A stretch of DNA of 64,000 nt from Candidatus Opimibacter skivensis (GTDB lineage Bacteria; Bacteroidota; Bacteroidia; Chitinophagales; Saprospiraceae): positions 68,610 through 132,609 of the forward strand of contig JADKHH010000031.1 of the NCBI GenBank assembly GCA_016721905.1, read 5' to 3'. Both the position numbers and the translations under genes were made by a program. Of the stretch, positions 9,404 to 20,001 are shown one piece after another; position 1 is the stretch's first letter; each line of letters opens with the position of its first letter. The notes beneath the pieces were generated by a model. That model saw only the letters and a list, made by a program, of their open reading frames with translations, was not told where the DNA came from and searched no databases.

Positions 9404-9794
9404 ATGATAGCTACACTCATAGGACTCGTATCGAGCCTGGTCACTATTTTGATTTTTACGTTTCTAAAACGAATTGATAAAAACACGATCTATGGACTCA
9501 TTCTTATGGCGATTGGTTTCCTGTATATTGGATATACGTGGACAGATTTTGAAACGGCCATCCTCAGTTTTATGCAGGCGATGTTTTTTATGGTGCTTGC
9601 CTACTTAGGTATTAAGAGGAATTGCTGGTTTTTAGTGGCAGGCTATTTCCTTCATGGCATTTGGGACATGATATATCCCCTGGTGGCAAATCCGGATTTA
9701 CTTCCGCCTGATTACGATTACTTCTGCCTTTACGTACGATTTTATTGTCGGCTTTTATTTAATGATCCTTAATTACAGGGTAAAGAAAAGTTAG
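9404..9794 (+). CDS. small integral membrane protein (DUF6010-like), frameshift near the end
   Basis: About 130 residues with four predicted membrane segments: residues 3-20, 29-45, 57-70 and a last one in the shifted part. The motif FLHGIWDMIYP with PDYDYFC fits the DUF6010-type small membrane family as I remember it. The first frame stops at 9772, but a one-base shift near 9735 gives FTYDFIVGFYLMILNYRVKKS and a stop at 9792-9794, a much more natural ending. The function is unknown. It follows the multicopper oxidase by 54 bases on the same strand and is probably in that operon. Confidence 0.6.
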
Positions 9795-9826
9795 CAGTCT
9801 GATCGGTATAAAATTATTCCACCCCA

Positions 9827-10458
9827 ATGAAATCTATCAGACACTTCTTACTAATCCTTCTTCATTCATGGATGTTTTGATCCCGAGTGCTACTTCGCAG
9901 CATAAATTTGAATTCGGCGTGAGCATAGAGCCACTCGTCGTTCCGATAAACCTTGGGACGTATGTCGAAAACGCGCAAGGCTTTTATGATATCAACGGTA
10001 GAGGAAAGATTACACAATCGGCATCTGCCTATTTTACCTATTGGCCTTTTACCTCTTGTGGAATTTCGCTCGGTGCAGGTATTCGAAATTTTAGCTCCCA
10101 GATAGATTATGTAATTCCCGATCCATTGTACGAAAATTTGGAACCTATTCTGGAGGGATCTTATCCTTTTTCAGCGAAAGGGTGGGGCCCATCTTTGTCA
10201 GTACATTTCAGGAAGGAAAAATGGAGAGCCAGAATTGGCCTGGGTATGTTTGATCTGCGTGATCAGGAGTATACATCAAGTTCCCACATTTCCGGAGTAA
10301 CCATCTGGCAATCCGGAGGTGAGGTGCTTGTTGATATCCTCAGGGAAGAAAATGCATATTGGCATACAGCCCCAAATTCGTATGAATTTCTTCAATTGGA
10401 GGGGCAGTACAATATTTTAGATAATTTTTCATCAAGTGCGGTTTTGAAACCACGATAA
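9827..10458 (+). CDS. outer-membrane beta-barrel-like protein, frameshifted in the signal peptide and at the end
   Basis: The ATG at 9827 starts a signal peptide (MKSIRHFLLILLHS) that is out of frame with the rest. After a shift near 9878 the long frame runs to 10458. The mature part has alternating hydrophobic and aromatic strands (FGVSIEPLVVP, GISLGAGIRNF, ARIGLGMFDL), typical of a porin-like or OmpW-like barrel. Past 10458 more barrel-like residues (FGIGYVLGFGRYNHD) appear in another frame up to about 10620, so the real gene probably ends there. No named family is recognised. It closes the metal-associated cluster, although its role in it is only inferred. Confidence 0.5.
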
Positions 10459-10650
10459 ATAGTCCATATCCATATCCAACACGCTTGTTATTTCAGGCTT
10501 TACACCAGACACACCACCACAATCTCAGGTGCTGAATGACTATACCATGAAGAATACGCTCACTTCTTTTCATTTGGTATCGGCTATGTACTTGGCTTTG
10601 GAAGATACAACCATGATTGAAATGAAGATAGGATGTAGCATCGTGAATGC

Positions 10651-10751
10651 CTATAACATCGGATGCTCATAAGCAGGGCTATCAACATTGAGAATGAAGA
10701 CGTAAATTTGGACAAAGGAGCCCTAGAGACAGCCTCAAACCAGTCGGCCTG
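10651..10751 (+). repeat. dispersed intergenic repeat, copy 1
   Basis: About 100 bases shared with 52078-52179, and partly with 32446-32513, all in the same orientation. Diagnostic pieces are GATGCTCATAAGCAGGGCTA, GAAGACGTAAATTTGGACAA and GTCGGCCTG. It contains no frame conserved between copies and lies just after a gene end, like the other two. Confidence 0.7.
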
Positions 10752-10862
10752 CCTACGAGTATCCTTTGGCGTTATCTATATTGTTTAATGCATTTAAGTC
10801 AAAACGCTGTTGGCCTCAGCTTCTTTAAATTTCGAATTTGCTCATATTCGGATCTTTGCCGG

Positions 10863-11120
10863 CTATTCGATTACTGAAGGCAACTTAAACCGCACGTTTT
10901 TCGCAAAATAAACCTTCCCTCCTTGATCGATCAAGGTATAGCAAGTGTGGCCTCGCGTTGTACTCACGAAATCCAGATTGCTATGCTCATAGACATTGAT
11001 GGGACGCTGGGCATTTTGCATCCAATCCTGAAGCGCATTTTCCCGGGATGCACGGGCTGAAGCGCAAGAAGATAGATAAAACATCATGGAGACAATTACG
11101 GTCAGTAGTATGTAGCGCAT
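10863..11120 (-). CDS. small lipoprotein of unknown function
   Basis: An 85-residue intact protein. The hydrophobic leader ends in a lipobox with Cys19 (YLSSC), so it is probably lipid-anchored. The mature part includes NALQDWMQNAQ and a C-terminal CYTLIDQGGKVYFAKNVRF, which looks like a short beta-hairpin. No family is recognised. The gene runs against its neighbours and stands alone. Confidence 0.55.
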   Translation of the reverse strand: MRYILLTVIVSMMFYLSSCASARASRENALQDWMQNAQRPINVYEHSNLDFVSTTRGHTCYTLIDQGGKVYFAKNVRFKLPSVIE

Positions 11121-11559
11121 AAAATACCATTTTGCCGGAAAACAAATTTTGCCAGCTCTTGTTCACACTCTTTACACTGAAATAATTGAAAATTATTCCT
11201 TGTGGCAGGGGTTTTTAGATCAGCGACGGCAGGATCCGTTCAAGGGTGGACCATTCACCTAGTACCCTCAGATGGTTTGTGAGCATCCAACGGCGATGCA
11301 GCACCACAAGGTTGCTTATGCTTACCAGTGATTACCCATGATAAGGATTCCTTGAAACAGATTATCTTGCTTTTGAAATTGAAGGCCTATGGGGACTAAC
11401 AACTTATTTTTATGTCACAGATCCATTGACCGTCACTGCACAGAGTCCTGTTCACTATCAACAATTCTAAAGACGCATATACCGAACAAGATAGCTGTCT
11501 GCTATGCCGCACAAGCAAAGAGTCAATGAGGCAAATACCTAAATTAATAAAATAGAAAG
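11121..11559. other. intergenic stretch with a short coding remnant
   Basis: No complete gene is present. Between about 11348 and 11473 the plus strand reads as 40 plausible residues (FEIEGLWGLTTYFYVTDP, then a stop) without a start codon, so it may be the tail of a decayed gene. The rest shows no conserved structure. Confidence 0.3.
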
Positions 11560-14500
11560 ATGAAAATAGTTTCTCCCTTTATGCTTGTTTGTTCACTGAT
11601 CACACTTGCTTCCACCCAAAAGTCACAAGCCCAGTGTTCACCAGGCTACGTACAGATCATTGTCCATATTATTCCTGACGACTACCCAAATGAGACAAGC
11701 TGGGATCTAAAGGATGCAGCCAATACGATTGTTGCAAGTGGTACGACCAATAATGATACTCTTTGCTATCCCACCGGCGATATACTTCATTTTACTATCT
11801 ATGATTCATATGGAGATGGAATGTGTTGCGGGTATGGAGATGGTTCTTACAACGTCTATATCGATGGTCTTTTGATTGCATCTGGAGGTAAGTTTACATT
11901 TGACCAAACCACCTATTTTAATTTTCCTCCCGGGCATATTACCGCAAAGCTTTTGACCGCTTATCAGCAGCTGATGAATCATTGTAATAACATCACCCTC
12001 CTTTCTCCTGCTCAATTAAATGCGCTGGCCGATAGTATTCATCAGTACCATTTTTATCTCGCCGATACGCTGCCGGTGATTTCAGCAGCCTTCGACCTTA
12101 TAGATTGTTATGAGACCACTGCAGGTCCTATGTTTCTGAATATGGCTACAACGGGTGGTTACCCAAACACCCCGGGGGCCCTTGATGGACTTGAATATGA
12201 CCGGGCGATTTTTACAATACAACAGGAATTATTTGAAGCCTTGTATACCAAAGATAAAATTGCTGAATACCGTTCCTATATTCAAGGCAGGAAGTATCTG
12301 ACTTCCGACTATTTTCCCGGAGCTTGTCCAACACCCGTTGACTCCGCTCAGGTATACACTGCCACAGTCAATGCTTCGATGCCAAGGCATTGGGGGAAGC
12401 GCACGGCATGGTCCTCCACACCTGCACGGAGGCCAACAGGATATTACCTCGCCGCGGGGAGTATCGGGAGTGTGAAAGTTCCGGCATCGATGGTCAATAA
12501 GGGTTTCAGGATATTAGTCGGCGCGCATTCCTATGATCACTCCATCAGGAATAATGTCAGGAGATTTTTCAGAGTGACCAATACCTTTCCCATCACGGAT
12601 ACCATTACAGAGATTGCCAATCCGTTTGGCGGGGGCATCTATATCCTCACCCCTATGAGGCGGATCTTGGCATCGTGGAGGTGCAACTGACCAATGTCGT
12701 TCCTGCGCCGTTCTTTTCAGCCAAGACATTTAGCCAGACTTCGCTGCAGGAATGGAAAGATGAGCAGCGCCACCATCTGGCGCCCTGGGCGGATTTTGAA
12801 TCCGATAAATATATGATGCAGGTACCCACGAGCTGGATCTATAACTATGATGACCCGGTCACCCTGATGCAGGACTGGGATGATCGCATGGATGTGGTGT
12901 CAAACATGCTGGGCTATCCATTGATCAGAAACAATACCATTCTCTACCTGCAGGTTGACGTAGATATCATGTATGGTTTTTATGGCATTGGCAATCCACA
13001 GATCAATAACACCTATAACCCGCTGCAACCTGAAAATGGAAATAAGAACCATTGGTTTTTAAGACCGGGTGATTCCTTCTGGGAGACCGAGTTTCATGAA
13101 ATGGGGCATGCCCAGTTGTTCAGCAAATTCCCGGGGAGACAGAGGCGGCAGTCAACGTGCCGGCTGCGGCTATCTACAACAGGTTGTATGGCATGGATAT
13201 CGATACTGCGCTCGGTGAATCTTTTGGCAATAATCCACAGATCACGCGCGACCAGGCTGCACTCAACTGGATGGTGACGCCAAATTTCAGGGCTGGTAAT
13301 CCGATGGATATTTCCAATACAACCAAAGATGAAGTCCGTTATCAACAACGCGGTTATGCAAAATATATAGAGATGGCCGCGCTGTTTGGCTGGGAGCTGA
13401 TCGATTCATTTTATAAACAGGAAAATTTAGATTTTATCAACCAGGTGCCCGCTGACAGCCTCGATGAAGTGGACAGCAGGATACTGCGCTTTTCCAGGAT
13501 TGCCGGTGCAGATTTGCGGCCGCTTATTCATTTCTGGGGTGTTCATCCCGCAGACTCAGCAACACTCAGGATGCTGATCAGTGCGGATAACCTTGAGCCT
13601 TCAAAATTAATTTGCGACCGGCTGACCCATTATCAATCAATCATACCCCTTGACAATGCTGAGTTTACTCAGCATGCCAATGCCTTCTTTGGTGGCAGTG
13701 TGCCGGCCGGAGGTGATCCTGATTATGGTTCCGGATGGTACAATGTGTGGTTGCCATTGTATGATGAGACCCATGGTACCCAGGCCTTACAAGCCATGCA
13801 GGATATCATTGATTTGTATTTTCCGGAGGGTTGTCCCACCATCGAACCCATCCCTGTCGTTACCGTAGAGAGTCCAACCATTTGTGCCGGAGACTCCGTG
13901 ACATTGATGGTGAGCGGAGCGTCAACGTATCGCTGGAGCAATGGAGCTACGGGCAGCAGTATCACTGTAAGTCCAACCACAACGACTACGTATACAGTTA
14001 CCGGAAAAACTGCAGGATATGTTTCTGATACTGTTTTCGTCATTGTCACGGTCCAGCCATTACCAGACCTGATTGTAAATAGCCCATCGATATGTGAGGG
14101 TCAATCCGCTACACTGATCGCAAGCGGAGCTGATACGTACGCCTGGAGCAACGGCGCGATAGGCGATAGCATTGAAGTGAGCCCGAAGTCGGACACCAGC
14201 TATACAGTGACCGGCACGAGCCTGGGCTGCAGTGCAACAACTGAAACTATGGTATCGGTATATGATTTGCCTGTCCTGGACCTGGGCAGTGATATTGATT
14301 TGCTGCCAGGTCAGGATACCATCCTCAATGCAGCGGGTGCTGATCTAAGTTACCTGTGGTCAACAGGCGAAGTGACAGCCGCTATTCTTATAAATGCAGC
14401 GGGAACGTACATAGTGACGGTAACCAATAGTGCCGGTTGCACCGCAACAGATACTGTCGTGGTCACGATCATCACGTCCGTCGCGGATATGGGTGAAACA

Positions 14501-14743
14501 TATACCATAAAAGCATCACCCAATCCGGCGCATGATTTTATTGATATTTTATGTATTGGAGCATCCATGTCTGCTGTTCAGATTATCGATTCCCCGGGCA
14601 AGGTGCGCATGAGTGAGAAGGTTTTGGCATATGACGGAACGTCTCATCGGATGAGTTTGACAAGCTTGTCACCAGGTATATATTTTATCAGGATAACGAT
14701 CGCGGCGGGTTATGTAAAAATCATTCCGTTCATAAAGCAGTAG
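11560..14743 (+). pseudogene. T9SS-exported M60-type metallopeptidase with Ig-like repeats, two frameshifts
   Basis: One protein of about 1060 residues is spread over three frames: 11560 to about 12650, then to about 13138, then to 14743. The shifts fall in CCCC (about 12649) and CCCGGGG (about 13133) runs. The order is: signal peptide (cleaved after QAQ); a CSPGYVQI...YGDGMCCGYGDG calcium-like region; an M60/enhancin-type peptidase domain with GYYLAAGS, GFRILVGAH and the zinc motif HEMGH at 13095-13109; then two Ig-like repeats that each start CxGxSxTLxxSGA; and a type A T9SS sorting domain (KASPNPAHDFIDI to the end). M60 peptidases cut glycoproteins such as mucins, so this is probably a surface or secreted glycoprotease. 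With both homopolymers corrected it would be intact. Confidence 0.85.
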
Positions 14744-14789
14744 ATTGGTTTTGGGATATTAGAAATTACCTGAGGGATGAGTTGCATAC

Positions 14790-14957
14790 ATGATATCTGT
14801 ATTCTTACATCCCAATGCGCATCTCATCACCGGCCTCATCTGTGGTTACCGCATAGAAGAGCTTGAAAATCCCGTAACACGGCAGACCCGATACCTGGAC
14901 AAGTTGGTCGATGAACTGGCGAAGGGGCGGAAGATGGAGAAGATATTGAGGGGGTAG
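14790..14957 (+). CDS. short hypothetical frame, possible gene remnant
   Basis: A 55-codon frame from ATG 14790 to TAG 14955-14957. Its C-terminal half (RQTRYLDKLVDELAKGRK) is basic, helical and protein-like, while the first 18 residues are less convincing. I do not recognise it. It may be the tail of a lost DNA-binding or mobile-element gene. The opposite-strand frame over the same bases looks like noise. Confidence 0.3.
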   Translation: MISVFLHPNAHLITGLICGYRIEELENPVTRQTRYLDKLVDELAKGRKMEKILRG

Positions 14958-15240
14958 AATGTTATAGAAAGGGTGAGGGATATGAAGGCTAAGGCGGAGG
15001 CTAATGCTAAGCAACCTGGTGTTTATAACCTAGCCTATACAAACGCAAGTAAATGTAGATAGTGGATTTTTAAAGAGCATGGTTGTATTCCCGCAATGAG
15101 GATATGGGAAAACGTGCTATTAAACCTTTGCTTTCAGCAGTAAGCCTTATATTTGACTGCGTAGATATACGTATTATGCGTCATGCAAAAGACAGAGCTG
15201 CCCATGCTTTCTTCCATTACACCATTCGAAAAAACATAAA

Positions 15241-16481
15241 ATGAATAATAAATATTTATTAATTATTGCCTTTTAGTAAGCATACATGTTGACGTAACAG
15301 CGCAATCCTTAAAGCGAATTGAGTATCTTCAGTTGATAAACGAAGGCGATATAGCATTACGCTTTGGTAAATGGGACCAAGCAATATTGCATTACACCAA
15401 TGCAGTAGATATAGACCAAAACATTGCAGATGCTTATATGAAAAGAGCAGTATTGCTTCGCAAAATGGGTAGACTCCAAGAATCCTTACGCGATTATAAT
15501 CAAGCTATTAACCTTAATCCGTATTCGATATACTTATACGATCAAAGAGCGAAGCTTAAAATATTAGCAATGGATTACAAGGGTGCAATAGATGACATAA
15601 ATCAAGCTATTTCTATTAACCCGGATAACAAGGAACTAGTGGAACACCGAGCAGATGATTATATTTTAATGGGGGACTATCAAAAAGCAATTGCTGATTT
15701 GGATACACTGATAGCCCTTAATTATAATAGAGAATTTGAATATCTAAAAAAGGCTACCATTTATTTATTGGATAATAATATTCAATCATGTAGAGAAAAC
15801 CTAAACAGGGTATTTGAAATAAATCAAAACAATTCTGTAGCGTACGATTTGGAAGGGCTTATTTACCTTAAAGAAGGTAATTATTCTCAAGCTATTCAAT
15901 CATTTGATAAAGCAATTGCTTTAAATCCCGAATTCGCTATACTGTATTATAACCGAAGTCTGGCCAATCGCTTTTTAAAAAATACCGATTTAGCACAAAT
16001 GGATTTAGATCAAGCAATAGAAAAAAGTCGTGACAATCCTAATATATACTTTGCCAGAGCTCTTGTAAAAAAAGAATTAGGTGATTTAACTGGATCGCTT
16101 AGCTATTATAATCAGGCAATCGGATTTGATAGTAGTTTTCAGGAAGCAATATATAATCGGGCATTTGTTAAAAAGTTATTGGGTAATTATTACAGTGCGC
16201 TTGAAGATGCCAACCAATTAATAGAAAGCGATGAAATGACTCCTGAAAATTGGAATTTAAGTGGCAACATTAAATTACTTTTTGGTGACTATGACGATGC
16301 CATAAATGACTTTGATAGGGCCATACGTATCCGTAACGATTATGCTATGTGCTTTTATAATCGGGGCCTGGCTTATTTAATGAGTGGCAATACAATATCG
16401 GGATGCAATGATATTGACCTGAGCATTGAGTTGGGCTATGAACCTGCTCGAAATATTAAGATCAATTTTTGTCAAAAGTAA
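15241..16481 (+). CDS. exported TPR-repeat protein, frameshift in the signal peptide
   Basis: The ATG at 15241 begins a signal peptide (MNNKYLLIIAF) that hits a stop one base out of frame. The continuation (LLVSIHVDVTAQ, then SLKRIEYLQLINEGD) joins the long frame without a break if one base in the TTTT near 15271 is corrected. The mature protein, about 390 residues, consists almost entirely of tetratricopeptide repeats of about 34 residues (A-I-L-H-Y-x-A, AIQSFDKAIALNPEFA, AINDFDRAIRIRNDYA are typical units). TPRs bind protein partners, and an envelope scaffold role is likely. The DNA is clearly more AT-rich than that of the M60 gene upstream. Confidence 0.75.
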
Positions 16482-16500
16482 CCACGAAGTCCCTAGAAAT

Positions 16501-17504
16501 ATGATACTCTTTCCATTTGCTGATTATTGGTGGTTCTATTTAGCATTTACGGTTTTCGTTCTTGCCATTCTCGCTTTGATCTAGGTGTCTTCACAGGAAA
16601 GCTCATGAGGTTAAGTTTAAAGAAGCTGCAATTTGGACAGGGGTGTGGTTCGCACTGGCATTATTATTTAACTATCTATTCTACCTTTTTGCACGCTTTC
16701 GATTTTCAACTGACGACCGTTATTTATCAATACCTGATTTTGTCCCAGCCGCGCAAGCTAAAACATCTGCCTTAGAGTTTCTGACGGGTTTTGTGGTAGA
16801 GAAATCATTAGCCATTGATAACATCTTTGTGTTTGTAGTTGTTTTTGCTTACTTCGGCATACCAAAGATGTATCAGCATCGTGTGTTGTTTTGGGGAATA
16901 CTTGGGGCAGTGGTATTTCGAATCATTTTTATCGCATTGGGTTCGGTGTTATTGCAATATCAGTGGGTGGTGTTTTTCTTTGGAGCACTTTTAATAATTA
17001 CCGGTGTCAAAATGTTTTTTACAGGCACCAAACAGCAAGACCTCAATACCAATTTTATTATTAAACAACTCAAGAAAGTTTTCAGAATTCATCCACAAAT
17101 CGAAGGACAAAAATTTCTTATTAAGAAAAATGGCATCACGTATGTAACACCTTTGTTTTTAGCCCTGATTTTCTGGAACTCAGCGATATCATTTTTGCAG
17201 TGGACTCGGTACCGGCCATTTTGCATTGACGAAGGAACCGCTCATTGTATTTACATCAAATGTATTTGCTATTCTTGGATTAAGATCCATGTATTTCATG
17301 CTTGCCGGAGTCATAGATAAATTCATATTTATCAAATACGGACTTGCTTTAGTCTTGGTATTTGTTGGCTTGAAAATGGTATGGCTCAATGAAGCCTTTG
17401 GTGGAAAATTTCCCATTACCTGGTCGTTAGGTATTATTGCTGGGATTATTGGACTTTCGATATTAATATCTCTTGTTTTAGGCAAAAAAAAGACGGATGC
17501 ATGA
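16501..17504 (+). pseudogene. TerC family integral membrane protein, three frameshifts
   Basis: The recovered protein has about 330 residues: MILFPFADYWWFYLAFTVFV from ATG 16501, DLGVF, RKAHEVKFKEAAIWTG, then the long part 16643-17180 with VEKSLAIDNIFVFVVVF, and after a last shift near 17180 ELSDIIFAVDSVPAIFALT to the end at 17504. The acidic membrane motifs (DLG, AIDN, AVDSVPA) are the TerC/Alx signature, and about eight membrane segments are visible. TerC proteins are linked to metal efflux during protein secretion (Mn in Alx/YkoY types) or tellurite resistance. The breaks are single-base and the residues are well conserved, so an intact gene in the organism is plausible. Confidence 0.8.
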
Positions 17505-17752
17505 CATGGTGCAATGCAAGAGTAATACCATGCCAAGCCGCTAACAAGCAAGCCTGCCAGACGATACAACAACGAACAATCGGACTACTATAAACATGAA
17601 ATGAAACAATAATTTTGACAGGTAACCAACATACAGACCATATTTTAAACGGACAACGAGAAAGCCAACGCTCATTGGCGACCATTCTGCATTATTTAAG
17701 TTCCACCACCGCGCAATCTCACCTTAACAATAAACCCCAAAGAGCCAATCTC

Positions 17753-18354
17753 CTAATACAGCTCATACCAACTAAATTTGTCGTGTACGATTTGTAATTT
17801 TTCTTTTTTTACATACGCTAAATATGACATAGCAACTGGAGAATGTTTCTTTCGTTTTAACCATATTAAACTCCAAGTTGTTTTAATGGGAAGCCCTTTG
17901 ATTGATATAATTTGTAATTCATGGTTGTGTAATTCATTTTTAATTCCAATTAATGGCATTATTGAATATCCCAAACCAGCTAGTAAGGCTTGTTTAACGG
18001 CTTCATTAGAGGTTAACTCCATCTTTTTTAAAACGGATAAGTTATTCCGTTCAATAAAACTTTCCATTGTTTGTCTTGTCCCTGAACCTTTTTCTCTAAA
18101 TATTAAAGGCAACGCTTTAAATATTTCTTTTGTGCTAGTAGTCTTTTTAAATTTTCTTTCGGCACTGCCTACCAAATACAACTTATTTTGAAGTAAATCC
18201 AGTTTCTCAATATTTAAGTTATTTGGTAAAACCGGAAACAAGTGCAAAATCAACTTCATTATTTTCCAAACTCTCAACAACTTTATTTTTATTGGTAACT
18301 TTGTGTTTGTACGATTTTCAAAAATATCTGTAATTGATTTAATGTATAGTACAT
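17753..18354 (-). pseudogene. LysR family regulator with an internal deletion
   Basis: The ATG complementary to 18352-18354 starts a LysR N-terminus (MYYTLNQLQIFLKIVQTQS), which stops after about 19 residues at the first helix of the HTH. The next bases continue as NKVVESLENNEVDFALVS and then VLPNNLNIEKLDLLQNKLYLVG, which belongs to the middle of the effector-binding domain. Roughly 90 codons (the recognition helix, linker and first part of the effector domain) are absent, and the rest is intact to the end at 17753. The C-terminal part keeps FREKGSGTRQTMESF and SNEAVKQALLAGLGYSIMP. It cannot bind DNA as written. It is convergent with the TerC gene and divergent from the SPFH gene. Confidence 0.75.
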
Positions 18355-18441
18355 AAAATATATTTATGGATTACATTACAAAGATAAATAAAAACTTATG
18401 AATGGATACCCCTACTTTTGCAGTGTTAAATAAACTATACC

Positions 18442-19209
18442 ATGAAAAATATTAAAATTATTTTTGCCGTTAGTACGGCCATAGCCTTCACAAGTTGTGC
18501 TATAATAAGGCCCGGAGAAGTTGGCGTAAAACAAAAGCTCGGTAAGCTATCGGAGAAAAGTCATACGCAAGGGGCTGTTTGGTTCAACCCATTTACGACT
18601 AAAGTTTTAAAAACAAATGTTCAGATAAACGACATTGAATTGTCGCTGAGTTTGCCGAGCAAGGAAGGGCTAAGTGTTACTGCTCAAATATCTATTCTAT
18701 ATAGAATTGATCAACATAGCGTGCCAAAAGTAATCAGAAGCATTGGTCTGGGATATGAAGCTATCATATCTAATGTATTTAGATCGGCATCTGCAGATGT
18801 GTGTTCTAAATATTATGCAAAAGACATGCATTCAGGGATGAGAGCAGAAATAGAGAATGCAATTAAAATTAAAATGGAAGAAACGCTTTCTGACCAGGGA
18901 ATATTTGTTCAGGCTGTGCTGATGAAAAGTATTCAGTTGCCAACGGGTCTGGCAAGTTCAATCGAACAAAAATTGCAAGCAGAACAAGATGCAATGAGAA
19001 TGGTTTTTATTTTGCAACAAGAAACATTGGATGCTGAACGAAAAACCATTGAGGCAACTGGAACAAGAGATGCACAAAAAATTCTTTCAGAGGGTCTGAC
19101 AGATCAGATTATTAAGATTAGAAGTATTGAAGCTTTTGTAGAACTTGCAAAATCTACAAATAGTAAAGTAATAATTACGGACGGCAAAGTACCCTACCTC
19201 ATAGAGTAA
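18442..19209 (+). CDS. SPFH/prohibitin-domain lipoprotein
   Basis: A 255-residue intact protein. The leader ends in a lipobox-like FTSCA (Cys19), then IRPGEVGVKQKLGKL opens a band-7/SPFH domain that runs to about residue 170 (SVTAQISILYRI, AEIENAIKIKMEETL, GIFVQAVLMKSIQLP). A long charged helix follows (EQKLQAEQDAMRMVFILQQE, DAERKTIEATGTRDAQ), typical of prohibitin oligomerisation. Family members form ring-like membrane assemblies that organise proteases and lipids. A lipoprotein leader instead of a membrane helix would place it on the periplasmic side. It starts 87 bases from the divergent LysR remnant. Confidence 0.8.
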   Translation: MKNIKIIFAVSTAIAFTSCAIIRPGEVGVKQKLGKLSEKSHTQGAVWFNPFTTKVLKTNVQINDIELSLSLPSKEGLSVTAQISILYRIDQHSVPKVIRSIGLGYEAIISNVFRSASADVCSKYYAKDMHSGMRAEIENAIKIKMEETLSDQGIFVQAVLMKSIQLPTGLASSIEQKLQAEQDAMRMVFILQQETLDAERKTIEATGTRDAQKILSEGLTDQIIKIRSIEAFVELAKSTNSKVIITDGKVPYLIE

Positions 19210-19231
19210 TTTGAAAAAATACAAACCAAAT

Positions 19232-19432
19232 ATGATGATAGAAATATCGGTAACCAAAGGAAACGGAATTGTCTCCTAGATAATGGACGCCACAGTAGAA
19301 ATATTTTTATCAGCAGGTGCTAAATTTGAATTGGATGCAATTGAAGTAGATGAAAAAGTTCATCTTGCTGGCAATACTTCTGAGTCGCAACTGAATCAGT
19401 CGCAACAATCAGGCGAAGCAAAATATTTCTAA
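19232..19432 (+). pseudogene. small gene fragment of unknown family
   Basis: From ATG 19232 the frame gives MMIEISVTKGNGIVS and a stop, then another short stretch (DATVEIFLSAGAKFELDAIE) and a stop at 19430-19432. The second stretch has the E-(I/V)-x-L-x-x-G-x-x-F pattern seen near the C-terminus of ADP-ribosyltransferase exoenzyme folds, but the fragment is far too short to claim that. It is probably a remnant. Confidence 0.25.
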
Positions 19433-19589
19433 AAGTTCCAAGCTCAACACCCCAGGGTAACGACTACAAAAGCTTAAATAGTACCACTCGTAAATTTCTT
19501 CGCTTGTATTCTGACGTAAGACCTTGCTGGAGTTTGCATCCTTTTGTAAGTGCTAAGAACCCGGAGGCTTTCCCTCTAATACTAAAGAC

Positions 19590-19843
19590 ATGAATATACA
19601 ACTTATACAAGGAGATTTAGCGCCAACGAGGCTACAGAAATTGTAGCCCATATGGTACACTTGATCATAAAGTATCATGAGCATAAAATACATAGCCACA
19701 GTGATGAAGAGGATATTAAAACAAGGGAAGCAAAAATACGGCGATTGCAAAAAGAATTATTTGAATGGGGAAAGACGATCAATTCAAAAACCAATCGTGT
19801 AAAAGTCGAGGCAATACTTAAAATTGAATTGGAATGGATTTAA
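19590..19843 (+). CDS. conserved small helical protein, frameshift near its start
   Basis: The ATG at 19590 gives MNIQLIQGDF. One base out of frame near 19617 it continues as ATEIVAHMVHLIIKYHEHKI, then EDIKTREAKIRRLQKELFE and a stop at 19843, about 84 residues in all. The pattern (short N-terminal strand, a helix rich in H-x-K-x-x-x-H-x-x-K, then a charged helix) matches a small conserved hypothetical family I remember from Bacteroidota genomes, often near mobile DNA. Its function is unknown. Confidence 0.5.
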
Positions 19844-20001
19844 TCGTAAGGAAATCGATTTTCTCCAAATTAATGATTGCCTTTGTAATAATGCCTTTCT
19901 GCATAGTTCTAAAATAAGTTGCTCAACGATAGCATACAATAAAGTGTAAACGGACAAGCCGAACACCGTTTCAAGAAGTAGGCAACAAAAAAACAAAGAA
20001 G

